From positions 452,592 to 516,591 of the forward strand of contig UESW01001520.1 in assembly GCA_900491605.1 (NCBI GenBank): a stretch of 64,000 nucleotides of DNA, in the 5' to 3' direction. This DNA is from Calamus simplicifolius. Its lineage: Eukaryota > Streptophyta > Magnoliopsida > Arecales > Arecaceae. Below, in pieces: positions 37,201 through 47,992 of the stretch. A program made the translations under genes and the position numbers. The notes under the pieces are model-generated. The model saw only the letters and a program-made list of their open reading frames with translations, was not told the DNA's origin and did not search any database. Positions within the stretch are counted from its first letter, which is position 1. Each line of letters begins with the position of its first letter.

Positions 37201-37799
37201 TTGTGTCAACAAATGCAACTTTTCTCGAGTACAATTATATGACAGAATTTAAACCTAGAAGTAAAGTAGTTCTGGAAGAGTTGCTAGCTGATAAGATCAG
37301 CCCCACACCAACAAAAGTTGTTGAACGACAAAAGGTTGAGACCACTACTCAAGATCAAATACCACCGCCACCATGATGTAGTGGGAGGGAAATAAAATTA
37401 CCCATCCGCTATGGTTAGGATGGAGAAGCATAAGTTGCAGTCACCGATGGCAGTGATGATGATCCATTGACATACAAGATGGCAATGGAGGATGTTGATC
37501 AAGAGAAATGGCAGGAAGCCATAAAACTCGAAATGGAATTAATGTATTCTAATTTAGTCTGGAAGCTTATAGATCTACCAGAAGCGTAAAGCCTATTGGA
37601 TGCAAATGGATCTATAAGAAAAAAAGAGGAGCCAATGGAAAAGTAGAGACTTTCAAGGCTAGGTTAGTGGCAAAGGGTAGCCATGCTAAAATCCATTAGG
37701 ATTCTTTTGTCCATTGCCGCTCATCATGATTATGAGATATGGTAAATGGATGTCAAGATGGCGTTTTTGAACGGCCCTCTTGAAGAGACTATTCATATG
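34241..37799 (+). repeat. Internal tandem duplication, copy 2
   Basis: 3559 bp matching copy 1, with an offset of 3567 bp at the gag start codons and roughly 2-3 percent difference in sampled coding parts. Its leader lacks about 120 bp present in copy 1 (around 34497) and has an added segment at about 34360-34440. It continues without a break into the rest of RT. Confidence 0.93.
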
Positions 37800-38990
37800 G
37801 TCCAACCAAAGGGTTTTGTGGTTAAAGGCCAAGAGCAGAAAGTCTGCAAATTACAAAGGTCCATTTATGGGCTTAAGCAAGCTTTTAGATCTTGGAACAT
37901 CATTTAATGAAGCCATAAAATGTTATGGTTTTGAACAAAATTTAGGTGAACCTTGTGTCTACAAGTAAAAGGAAGGAAATAAAGTGGCCTTCTTAGTTCT
38001 TTATGTGGATGACATTTTACTCATTGGGAATGATGTAGGATCTCTGTCCAAAATAAAGAACTGGCTAGCCACCAATTCCAAATGAAGGATTTGGGAGAAG
38101 CAAGCTACATTCTTGGCATCCAAATTATACGGGATCGCAAGAATAGGCTTTTGGCGTTGTCTCAGGCATCGTATATTGACAAGGTGCTTGTCAGATTTGC
38201 GATGCAAAACTCTAAGAAAGGTAATTTACCTACTCGACATGGAGTTCATCTTTCTAAAGAGCAGTGTTTTAAAACACCGCAAGAGGAAGAAGATATGAGA
38301 CAGATTCCCTATGCTTTGGCAGTTGATAGTTTGATGTATGCAATGTTGTGTACAAGACCCGACATCTGCTTTGCAGTGGGAGTGGTTAGCAGATAGATAC
38401 CAGTCAAACCTAGGATTGGATCACTGGGTTGCCGTCAAGCATATTCTGAAATATCTGAGGCGTACGAAAAACTATATGCTAGTATATTCTAGTAGGGATT
38501 TGATTCCTGTTGGATATACAGATTCTGATTTTCAATCAGATAGAGACTCTAGGAAGTCTACTTCTGGAGCGGTGTTCACTTTGGGAGGAGCCATTATATG
38601 GAAAAGCGTCAAGCAAACCTACATTGCTGACTCAACCATGGAGGTTGAATATGTAGCAGCTTGTGAAGCAGCTAAGGAGGCAGTCTGGCTTCGGAAATTC
38701 TTGAAAGATCTAGAAGTTGTTCTAGATATGCATGAACCAGTTAGACTCTACTGTGACAACAGTGGAGCAGTAGCCATGCCAAGGAACCCAGAAACCACCG
38801 TAGAGGAAAGCATATAGAGAGAATTTCACCTTGTGAGAGAGATTGTCAATAGAGGAGAATTTCAGTTGAGAAGATCGCATCTGCGATCAATATTGCTGAT
38901 TCGTTTACTAAGACATTACCGGCTCGAGGTTTTGAGCTACATCTTGATGGGATGGGACTTAGAGACATGTCGCATTTGCTTTAGGGCAAG
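35256..38990 (+). pseudogene. Copia B gag-pol, copy 2 through RNase H (broken)
   Basis: It has the same gag start, the same stop after KARC, the same gag deletion and the same Cys-to-Gly zinc knuckle as copy 1. Integrase is better preserved (36325-37130 open; DYEFQNHL and NSFWGYALE where copy 1 has stops). RT has the shared deletion after LVAKG, then the DVKMAFLNGPLEE region, SIYGLKQAF, the catalytic YVDD at 38002-38013, and MKDLGEASYILGIQI. RNase H (38338-38817) has YTDSDFQSDRDSRKSTSGAV, EVEYVAACEAAKEAVWLRKF and YCDNSGAV. The C-terminal part is shifted. Frameshifts make the polyprotein non-functional, although most domains are recognisable. Confidence 0.92.
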
Positions 38991-38998
38991 TGAAAGAT
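38982..38998 (+). other. Polypurine tract of copia B
   Basis: AGGGCAAGTGAAAGAT lies directly before the TGTTGGG of the 3' LTR, the normal place for second-strand priming. Confidence 0.8.
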
Positions 38999-40768
38999 TG
39001 TTGGGATATGTGCCCATAAACAAATGATATTTATTATTTTGCTGAATATTTGAGAAATTTTTCAATATTATACTTGCATGCATATTATGATGCTTTATAA
39101 ATATCAAAAATTTGGATTATTTAAATGTGACTTTAAATATTGTATATAAGTGTTATATACAGAGGATAATATTTAAAGTAAAATAATCTAAATTATCCGT
39201 AATTATAAATTAAAGTTGCAATCGGGATCTTTAATTTAAAATTACTAGTGTAGTTCATTACATTCTGAATGAAACGATCTTACCCGGATTGTTGATAATG
39301 AGATTATCGGAATGAAAGCACTTTATATAATTTGATTATATAGGACTGGAACACGATTAATTATGAATCTCTAATAAATTTCGTTGTTAAAATAGAGAAT
39401 TCAAAATTAATCAATGATGGTCGTATGTGAATCGATCTTAATTCTGAGTAATTAATAGACTCCTATTTATTGTATTATATTTTTTGACTTATCGAGTAAT
39501 GACACAGAAACATAGTGTCAAATTCTTGGTATATTAGAAATATAATAACAAAAGTAGCCGGAAATTAATATACAAGATGAAATCCATTCTTCGCAAAGAA
39601 GTCAGATGGATGGTCTTATGTTGATTCGGAACTTGAATAATAAGAGCGCTCAATTTATGATTGGATCATAAATATATTATTCATTATAGAATCAATGGTA
39701 CTTATGGATAAAGATGTGATTAAACAGGTTAACGAAAAATGCCTAGTTTTAATTATGAACTGTTTATGAGGATTGATTTATATGCAGTGACTATATCAAT
39801 GGACGATTCAAATTCTTATGAATATAATTAATTTTATAATTTTAAGAGTGCAGTTTTAAATTTTTAGTGGAGTAATTTGAAATTAATAATTTTGATATTT
39901 TAATTAAGGTGTTAATTGAATGTCAAAATTATTGGAGCTTAGAATTATAATGTCCATAGTTCCTCTGGACGGCTCCATTAAATTATGTGAACTTTATGAT
40001 ATGTTGGGTTGAGTTATAAATTTGGAATTGAGAATTCTAAATTATTTTTCATATAGAAATTAATTGGATTAATTTTTATTATACGGTGTGTTGGGGAACA
40101 CATCGTAGGCATATTCCACAAGAAAAGTCTATGTGGAAATTTATTTAGTTGTTGGAGAAATAAATATGGGATCGTGAGAGAGCTTTTCTCTCTCCGTAAC
40201 GTCCCATGATAAATATATCTAACCAATAATTGGTTGTTGGATTGAGATATGTTAAAGTAATTCTAAGAGTTGGAAGTGATCTTTAAATATTAATTAATTA
40301 TTAATTAATAAAAGAGGTTGATAGTTGTTATTCTCTATGAATATAAGACTTACGAAAGACAGAGAAGAACATGGAGAACAATGATCAACCACATAGAGTT
40401 CCTTCTTCAACTTCACTTTATCTCATGAGTTGAGAATACAAAGTGAATAAAAATTCAGTTGTGTAATCTCAACCCAAATCAAAAGGAACGCCCACTCGTT
40501 CGTGTTCATCATAATCTGGAGAACGTTTGGAAAGATCCATGGTGATCAAAGGATTTGGAAATTCTAAGGTAGTGTTCGTGAAGAACAAAAGGTCGATTTC
40601 TTAATCTCCTTATTATTCTTGTTATTAAATTAATACGGGTATAGATCGCGCTAACTCAAATTTTTAAGATATGTGATTTGATCCTTATTTTGTTTCCGCT
40701 AAGATATGTGATTTGATCCTTATCTTGCTTCCGCAAACATCTCAAGAATCGTTCTGAGATAACCATCA
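38999..40768 (+). repeat. 3' LTR of copia B
   Basis: 1770 bp, starting TGTTGGGATATGTGCCC and ending CCATCA, followed by GTCTTAGC. It differs from the 5' LTR at several percent of sampled sites plus indels, slightly more than the two internal copies differ from each other. Confidence 0.92.
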
Positions 40769-40776
40769 GTCTTAGC
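40769..40776 (+). repeat. Direct repeat at right edge of copia B (GTCTTAGC)
   Basis: Identical to 28606-28613. Together the two copies bracket the element exactly, supporting a single insertion into the gypsy element. Confidence 0.75.
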
Positions 40777-40810
40777 CACGCTAGAGCGTCTAAGGAATCT
40801 CTTGACTCAA

Positions 40811-41025
40811 TCGAGGCTTCAGACATTATTCAGAGATATATCACTCGGTTTGGTCGAGGCTTCAGAGATCATTCAGAAATATATCACTCGGTTCGATCGA
40901 GGCTTCAGAGATTATTCAGAAATATATCACTCGGTTCGGTCGAGGCTTCAGAGATCATTCAGAAATATATCACTTGGTTCGGCCGAGGCTTCAGAGATTA
41001 TATTTTATTTAGCGCTGTCGAGGTA
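40811..41025 (+). repeat. 43-bp tandem repeat in the gypsy element
   Basis: Starts of the TCGAGGCTTCAGAGAT unit at 40811, 40854, 40897, 40940 and 40983 are spaced by exactly 43 bases. Units contain ATTCAGAAATATATCACTCGG. Further decayed units run toward 41110. The array lies just downstream of gag on the element's minus strand. Confidence 0.93.
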
Positions 41026-41060
41026 CAGAGATATCACTCGGTTTGGCCGAGGCTTCAAGA

Positions 41061-42672
41061 TTATATTTTACTTGGCGTTGCCAAGGTACGGAGATCGCTC
41101 GGCCCGATCGAGGATTTAAAAAGGATGGGGAATTCGGCCACCGCTATCACATTAACATTGCCAATAACCGAAGGATTTGATGGTGGGAGCATGGGAGGCT
41201 CGGATTGGCGTGCCCCTTCATTATTCAGCTCAGGGGGTCCCTTGAACCGGTCCAGTCTGCCTCGTCGGATCAATCGTTCGATTTCGTTCTGGAGCTGCCA
41301 ACAGTCCTCAGTATCATGCCCATAATCCCGATGGAAGCGGCAGTACTTGGTCACGTCCCTTGAGTTGCATTGCCTCGGAAAGGAGGCCGGGGAACCTGCC
41401 ATTCGATCTCCATCAGGATTTGCGCCCTTGGCACAGTGAGGGGAGTGTAGCAGTCGAGCCTTCAAGTTGGACTCCGAGATCGGTCTCGAGGCGGCGGTGA
41501 AGGAGCTCTATGGTGGTGAGGCGGGCTTGCGCGGCAGTGGGCCCGTTGCTTGTCCGAGCCCTTTGCTTCCTTTTTCTTTAGTTGCTCGGCCCGAGCTGAA
41601 CTCCTTGATTCTTTAACCCTGACGTATTTATCCGCCAGAGACATAATATCTGAGAGGCTCTTCGGGTAATTAACTTCCAGAGCCAAATAGAAGTCTCCTT
41701 CCTTCAACACCCCTCAAGCTAAGGCAGACATGACTACCTCGTGGTTGAGATGGTCGACTTCCAGGAGGGCCGTATTGAAACGGTCAAGGTAACTCTTCAA
41801 TGATTGCCCCTTTCTCTGCTTAACCTCGGAGAGGGAATCGGATCTCTGTCACTGGCGACGGCTGCTGACGAACTGGCTGATGAGCAAACAGCTCAGTTCA
41901 TCGAAAGAATCAATGGAACCTGGCTTCAAGCTATTGAACCAGGTTCGGGCAGATCCCCTTAGAGTGGATGGGAAGGCTCGACACAGGATTGCATCCGATG
42001 CTCCGTGGAACATCATGATGGATCTGAAGATGCTCAAGTAGTCATCGAGATCGGTGGATCCATGGTATGGCTCGATGGTAGGGAGCTTGACATTAGAGGG
42101 AATCACTTCCCTCATGATCCTTTTGGTTGGGACGGAGGGGCTTGTCTGGCGGCGTCTAGCTCCTGACGCCATTCTCGATGCATTTCTTGCATCTGTTATC
42201 TGATCCCTTCATCCAGAGTGATAGGAGGGATCGGGCGATGAGAAGACGGCAGCGGTGTCGAGTCCTGGGAAGACACCGGGGAGGGGGAACAAACCTGCAT
42301 GGATATGAGCGGGCTCTTCCCTTTAGCCCGCTGCGGCGCTGACTTTGCCTTTGCGGGTCGGTGACAATAATCCGCTGCCTCAGGCGGATTGGAAGAAGAG
42401 ATCGCTGGCGGAGTAGGGGCAGCGGCCTCTTCATGAGATTGAGAAGCAGGAACGACAAGACCAGGAATCGCTTGGAGCCCCTGGATCAACTGGGTCAATG
42501 CCTGGACCTACTGGACCAGAGTGGCGAACTGATCCAACGTTACCATCGTTGCCGGCGGCGAAGGAGTTTCAACTGGCGATGGTGGCGAAGGTGCCGCACC
42601 GCTAATTGGATTAGGCCTTTGAGAGGCGGCCTGATCTTGAGCCTCGAATGTAGCTCTCTTTCGATTGGCCAT
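41061..42672 (-). pseudogene. Gypsy gag (retrotransposon gag domain), broken
   Basis: The start MANRKRATFEAQDQAASQRP is at 42672, with an in-frame stop soon after (VTLDQFATLVQ stop). A proline/serine-rich stretch (42500-42200) follows. The gag domain at 42172-41849 has VKLPTIEPYHGSTDLDDYLS, AFPSTLRGSARTWFNSL and FDELSCLLISQF. Further frames carry FYLALEVNYPKSLSDIMSLA and ADKYVRVKE (about 41700-41610). The C-terminal KYCRFHRDYGHDTEDCWQLQ and NEIERLIRRGRL (about 41350-41250) form the Cys/His motif typical of Tat gag proteins. At least three frame breaks are present. No protease follows; the 43-bp repeat array does. Confidence 0.88.
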
Positions 42673-42756
42673 TAAATGACGCTTCTTCTGGTTTTTGAGT
42701 CTTGTTTTCTGGATTACAAGTTTATGAGACTTGAGGCCCTTCCTTTAGTGCCAATC

Positions 42757-43616
42757 TGTTGCTGCGGAAATCCATTCTCTGACTCGGGTGCGCTCTGGCT
42801 CCGGGTCCAAACGCCGGTCTCAACGCCTGGAGTGGAACCTGCAAGATAGTCCTCACGCGGAGGATTTCCTTGGGGTTGCCCTCTGCGGGGATCGTCCGAC
42901 GCCCAAGTCGGTGGAGATTCACAGCAAACAGATGTGAGGAGAAGACTCTCGCAGAAGAGTTCTCCCAAATGAGTTTTTCTTTCGAGAGCTCCGAGCTTAA
43001 TAGGAGCTTCAATGGAGTTTTTCAGTCTGAGAGCCAATGAATGGGTGCGTACCTAAGAGATTTGAGGGTCGTGGTATTTATAGGCGATCACCTGGTTCCT
43101 TGGGCGCATTGCGGAGGTCTGAAAGCTGTTGAGATTTGAAACGGATTCGAATCAAGTTCGTTACGAGGCCAGTAGGATCCGTATCTTGTCAGTTAGAAGA
43201 TCGACGGCCAGGAGAGCTGGTTGATACCCTGAGATTCAGTGATCGTGTAGGTTTCAGGCCACCCCTATGGCCCTTAGGCCACTTCTGGGCATGATTCTCC
43301 GTTTGAAATCTTATTCAGTTATCGCAAATTCGAACTCTCTCGTGCCAGATTCCGCGGAGGTATTCGAGTATCTCGGTCTGGCCGAGGCAAAGGACAACTT
43401 GGTTTTCCGAGGTACAAGATGACTCAAGCTGCCAAGGTATGAAGATAGCTCGGACTGTCGAGGATGGTTCGAGTCGTCAGGGCGACCCAACTCTGTTAAG
43501 GGCGATTGGGCTTCGCTGCTTGGTAGATGTGACAGCTGGTCTTCAAGATGTTGGGATTGGACTTGATCCAATTATCGATGCGTGCGGTATTAATGCAATG
43601 ATAATTTTACCCCTCA
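42757..43616 (-). repeat. 5' LTR of the gypsy element (right copy)
   Basis: 860 bp, TGTTGCTGCGG..TTTTACCCCTCA on plus (TG..CA). On the minus strand it is followed after a few bases by TTGGCACTAAAGG, the expected place for a primer site, though I cannot assign the tRNA. It contains a TATTTATAGG promoter-like motif region (about 43075-43083) and CTCGG..CCGAGG inverted motifs. Confidence 0.9.
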
Positions 43617-44773
43617 CCAAGTATCTTCAGTCTTAGCTTGATGTAGAAGAAAGTGAAAAAGGTACAAACTTTGAAAGGCAACATATCATTTACTAACTAA
43701 AGAAAATCATCGTACCTCTTGCCATTAGTAACCTGTATCAATTATAAAATTACGATTGATCACTATCAACTAAAACCATAAAAATTGTTACCTCTACTTC
43801 ATTAAGTCAAAGCCCTAAAAGAAATGACAGAAATAGATATATAATGCTACCTTTGGCACATGCATAATGGGGCTCAATTTTTGAAAGAGTGAAAATATAT
43901 TCTAACAAGAACTGATGTTTCTTGAGGTTTTGATGTTAGAATCTTTTTTCTTCTTTTTCTTTTGTCAATGATTCAATATGCTAGGTAATTCATCAAATAA
44001 GTGAGAATGTAAGAATTTTTTTGGCACTATTGCTGATTTTATATTTTAATTATTTTACAAATTAATGAAATAATGCATGAGAACTGACGTTGAAAATGAT
44101 ATTTCACAAATTTTTTAATTATTCCTGACTTTCTTTTTCATTCTTCTGGAATCTTTACTTCTAAAAATTCTAAAAATTTGAGAAAAAAAAATTAAAAAAA
44201 GACTTCATTATCCATCCTACTCTTTTTTACCTTGTTATATTTTAATTATTTAATTTGATATCTTAATGATTTATGACTATACTTTGGGACCATTGGAATG
44301 CTACATGTTAAAAAATTTGACTATTATTTGATATTTTAGATCTATTAGATAGTTTGATGCATGAACTAAAAATTTTCAAATCACATAGTCTTTTTATGTT
44401 TAAACATTATGTACTATCTAATGGTGTATATATGATATAAGATTTCCATCATGCGATCAGATTTGACTAACGATTCATTGGAGTGTGGCCAAATAAATCT
44501 TGCTTTACACATTTTTGTATATTATATATTGTATGTATATACATTGTAACATTCTAAGCAATCATGTTATGACCTGCTGGTTATATGCACCATTTCACAG
44601 GGACCTTGCATTAGCACTGCAGGAGCCACTACGGTGGTTGTGGAATGCAGCTAACAGTCATGTGCTGGGACCCATCTCAACAGGTGGACAGGAAGAATAA
44701 AATGTTCATCAAAATAAAAAAAGAAATAAAGACGCCAAAGATATGGTTGGAATCTCTCTCTAACTTTTCGTTT
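43617..44773. other. AT-rich intergenic DNA
   Basis: No gene or element was recognised between the gypsy LTR and the duplication at 44774. Confidence 0.6.
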
Positions 44774-44979
44774 CACACTTAAATGTCAGCTCAGCTACAT
44801 GGTGGTGGTGCATGTGAAAAGAAATAGACTTGAACCATATCTCCCGTATTCAAGAAATGTGTGTAAGTTCATAAAAATAATGTGCACACTTAAATGTTCA
44901 TATTGGTGGTGGTGGTGCATTTGAAAAGAAATAGACTTGAACCATATCTCCCGTATTCAAGAAATGTATGCAAGTTCCA
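44774..44979 (+). repeat. Tandem duplication, units 111 and about 95 bp
   Basis: Both units start CACACTTAAATGT, have a GGTGGTGGTGCAT core and share GAAAAGAAATAGACTTGAAC and ATATCTCCCGTATTCAAGAA. The copies differ by one deletion and a few substitutions. An (AAT)n run follows. Confidence 0.9.
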
Positions 44980-45348
44980 TCCAAAATAATAATAATAAAA
45001 AAAGTATGAAAGATTTATCAATGCAATGTGATCACAAGACAAGATAAAGCGATAAAGATATTCATCTTACTTTCACTGCATTTTACTTCCATTGTTCGCG
45101 TGCTCTCTTTTGAATTCCTATTAGATGTATTCCTCCAAAAAAAAAAAAAAAATCCAATTAGATTTTTCTTTTTTCTTTTTGCTGCCACCTAACACGAGTA
45201 GAGCAAAAATACCGAGGCAAATGAGCAAGCAAGCCAACTTTCACAGCACACGACAGCTAAGAGCCGTAATTATTATCATTCGCTACATGAATTAGTTACA
45301 GAAGTCACCAGGTGCTAGTCTTGGCAGTTTTCCATGCACTGACAAGCT

Positions 45349-47906
45349 TCACAATGAGATGATTACTTCATCAAGTATCTGCTCTGTTGTCTCAGGCATC
45401 AGCACATGTCTGAGAATGCTTGATACAATCCTTCTGATGTCATCTTCATCATAAGAAGTTACAACTTTCACTGCAACAATGAAGGGGCTCTTTCAGCGAA
45501 TGGTTTATAGTCTGCATCCAGATAATGTCTCGTTTCAAAGGATTCATTATTCTAGCCTTTTTCTAGAATTTACCAATATTCAAGGGAGAAGGCAAGTCTC
45601 CTGCTAAGAAGTACATGCATTCAAGAGACGATCAACAACGATCACAATTCATGCTACCATCTAATTGCTTTACGGAGTAAAAAAATTAATTGCTTCATTA
45701 GAACAGGATTACCATTTTATGGTCTGGAATCCAAATTTATCTTAAGACGTTCTGTATTGTAGATAGATAATGTCAAAAGTTCTGTACCAGATAATATTAG
45801 GGGTCCATCAATACTATCTTTAGGCCCAAAAGGCTAAGACAAAAGATAATGAGTCCTGTGCACACGATGGTCTACAGAATAACAGGTACATGTAAATGAT
45901 AACTAACATAATGCTCTCATGTTCAGTTAACCTTTTCTGCTCAGAAAATCATGTACAGTTTTTAATATTAAATGCCAGCAAAAAATATAGCACTCAAGAT
46001 TCAACAGAAGCAATCCTTTCTGCATTGCTCCAAGATGTTGATTTTAACTACAGTTATTGTGACCTCGGTATTTTAAGCATAAAAAATATGTGTAGTTTCA
46101 GAAAAAAGAAACAACTCTAAAGGAGTCTTCTTTAATTGCAACAGTAATATACAGATAAATGCTAACTTTTAATTTACAATCTATAAGAGAAATTTATTCT
46201 GTAACAATGGCAGAGAAGAAGTTTGGTAGCCAATTTCCTCTGCATGGTGGTTTCAAAGAAAACGCATGCTTTTAGTCATCATATGCAAAGTGTCCTAGTT
46301 TCCATCAAGGAACAAGGTTGGGCTGAGAAAACCATTTAGCATAAGAAAGGCAACCCAACTAAATATTTGAAAACAGAACCTGCTATTCCATATGGAAAGT
46401 TGAAAAGACCATGGAATAATATAAACTTCATGAACGACAGATAATAAATAGAACCTACCCCAAGGTAGAAGTGGAAACTCCCATCGTTGCTTTGGAACTG
46501 AAATAATGTATCCAGCCACCTTCATGACAATTATAGACATTCAACCAACTAGGAAAATAAAGATGAGAAATGCCCATTCTTTCTTTCAGTTGTTAGGACA
46601 AATTAAATTGATGAACGTACAAGGATAGATGCTGCAAGTGGACAGGGGGAGCTGAAGAGCATCGACATGCCTTCTGTCTCGTAGAGGAGATCCATGATTT
46701 CCATGCACACATCAAACCTCAAGAGCTCCCCTAACTTTGACAATGCTCTGATTCTCACAAAATTAAAATCGATTTTTTTAAAAAAAATAAAGAAATACAC
46801 CAAATTTGATTCACCTTGAAGTATACTGTCATCTCAAGAAAGTCACAAATTACTTTTTTTTTGTTTAGTATTGTTCATTTAACTTTTTGGAGGATGATAA
46901 TATGGACATCATAAAAATCATGATGAAATCAATCAATGAGTCAAAGACGACCTGAACTGAATGAGAAGATCCTCAAGGAAGACAAATGCGATGTTGGAAG
47001 CTCCAATCTCAAATCCCAATACCTGGCAAAAAAAAAAGGAGTACCATCTAGGTTCGATGCTACATAGCACAAAAAGAAGCATGTTTTTTTATCCAAAATA
47101 ATGATACCTCCATAAAGACCAATTCCTGCACACGAGGGCAAATATTCATCAATCAATTCTAAATGGACAAAAGAGGTTTAGGCTAGGGTTTTGTTTTATT
47201 TAATTTGAGAATTGGAATATAAGATGGCGTACAGCTTCAACGTAATCTCGGGCCATGAAATGCTGATCGATGATGAGCTTGTCTCCCAAAGCCTTGATGC
47301 TCTTCACAGAAAGGGGACGAGAATCATGAATCTGCCACCGTGGCGCATGACAAAGAGCATCAGAGTAACAAAAAAATCAACCCTGGCGCCAGCTAAGTAA
47401 AGAGCGGAAGAAAGAAACGTACTTTACTAGAAATCCACAAGGAAACGAGGGCAAAGAGCTGCAAATTGCTCTCCCTTGGCGGGTCCAAGAGCCAGCTCAC
47501 TCCATCCCTCTCGTCGAGCAACCTCGCCTTCCTTTTGCGGGAGAATAAAAATTATAGAAATCAAGAAATCAAGAAAGAAACGGAAAGAATCACCAGAGTG
47601 AGCATCTTGATGAGAATTAGGAGGTACCTGCGGAGAGAAGGGAGGAATCGGTCGGCGAAGAAGGAGAGAGCGGTGTACTTGACGATTGGGGGAGGTTGGA
47701 GTTGCTTTTTTTTTTTTTTTAATTTTGGTGGCGAGCAAAGAGAAGTGGATGATCAGGGAATGGAGAACGGAAAAGATGTTTGAGTTGATGGGAGGGAGGA
47801 TATAATTAGGAAGAGGGCTTACCGAAGAGGCGTGGAGGAGGAACCCCACCACACGATGCCGCAGGGTGGTCACGAAGGATAACGACGCCGACGTCTCCAT
47901 CTCCAT
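45349..47906 (-). CDS. CYCJ18: Cyclin-J18, complete nine-exon gene
   Basis: Exons in coding order: 47906-47823, 47704-47628, 47531-47423, 47331-47233, 47125-47108, 47022-46952, 46753-46621, 46519-46459, 45470-45349. All have GT/AG borders and join in frame to 257 codons plus TGA. The start MEMETSASLSFVTTLRHRVV is the first of two nearby ATGs. Cyclin-box blocks include PPIVKYTALSFFADRFLPSL, LQLFALVSLWISSKIHDSRP, VLGFEIGASNIAFVFLEDLL, FDVCMEIMDLLYE and ISVPKQRWEFPLLPW, characteristic of plant cyclin-J18. J18 cyclins are presumed partners of cyclin-dependent kinases, but their specific role is poorly known. Oddities are an 18-nt exon and an A-rich rather than pyrimidine-rich run before the exon 2 acceptor. 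No damage was seen, so the gene is probably active. Confidence 0.93.
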
Positions 47907-47949
47907 CGCTTTTTCGCCCGTCTGTATCTTCTTCTCTCTCCGTTGCCGG

Positions 47950-47951
<2 letters not shown>

Positions 47952-47988
<37 letters not shown>
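47952..47988. repeat. (AT)n microsatellite in the cyclin-J18 promoter/leader
   Basis: About 18 AT units lie 46 bases upstream of the cyclin start codon. Position and composition mean it could serve as, or displace, the TATA element. Length changes here could affect expression, but that is inference. Confidence 0.9.

Positions 47989-47992
<4 letters not shown>

Larger units (their letters stand above)
28614..40768 (+). mobile_element. Ty1/copia element B with internal tandem duplication
   Basis: The element is complete from LTR to LTR: 5' LTR 28614-30323, tRNA-Met-type primer site at 30326-30337, two tandem copies of leader-gag-integrase, one RT/RNase H region, polypurine tract, and 3' LTR 38999-40768. 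It is inserted in the gypsy element and flanked by an 8-bp direct repeat. At 12,155 bp it is far longer than a typical copia element because of the roughly 3.57 kb duplication. Shared gag and RT deletions in both copies show that its progenitor was already defective, so it must have moved using enzymes from a related element. Confidence 0.93.
22440..43616 (-). mobile_element. Ty3/gypsy element (Tat type), pol-less, hosting a nested copia
   Basis: Two similar LTRs in the same orientation bound the element. Next to the right LTR is a minus-strand gag. Next to the left LTR, preceded by a purine-rich stretch on the minus strand, is a multi-exon gene in the opposite (plus) direction. Extra antisense genes in this place are known from Tat-lineage gypsy elements. 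Copia element B (28614-40768) is inserted in the middle. Without it about 9.0 kb remains, and I find no protease, reverse transcriptase or integrase. The LTRs differ by several percent by eye and no matching target duplication is visible (TTTAG left, CCAAG right). The element is old, or its ends have been altered. Confidence 0.8.

Noticed and set aside
40811..41025. Regularly spaced repeats as a possible CRISPR array
   Set aside because: The units are directly adjacent with no unique spacers, and lie inside a plant retrotransposon.
22435..43621. Target-site duplication of the gypsy element
   Set aside because: Flanking bases TTTAG and CCAAG do not match, so no duplication is claimed.
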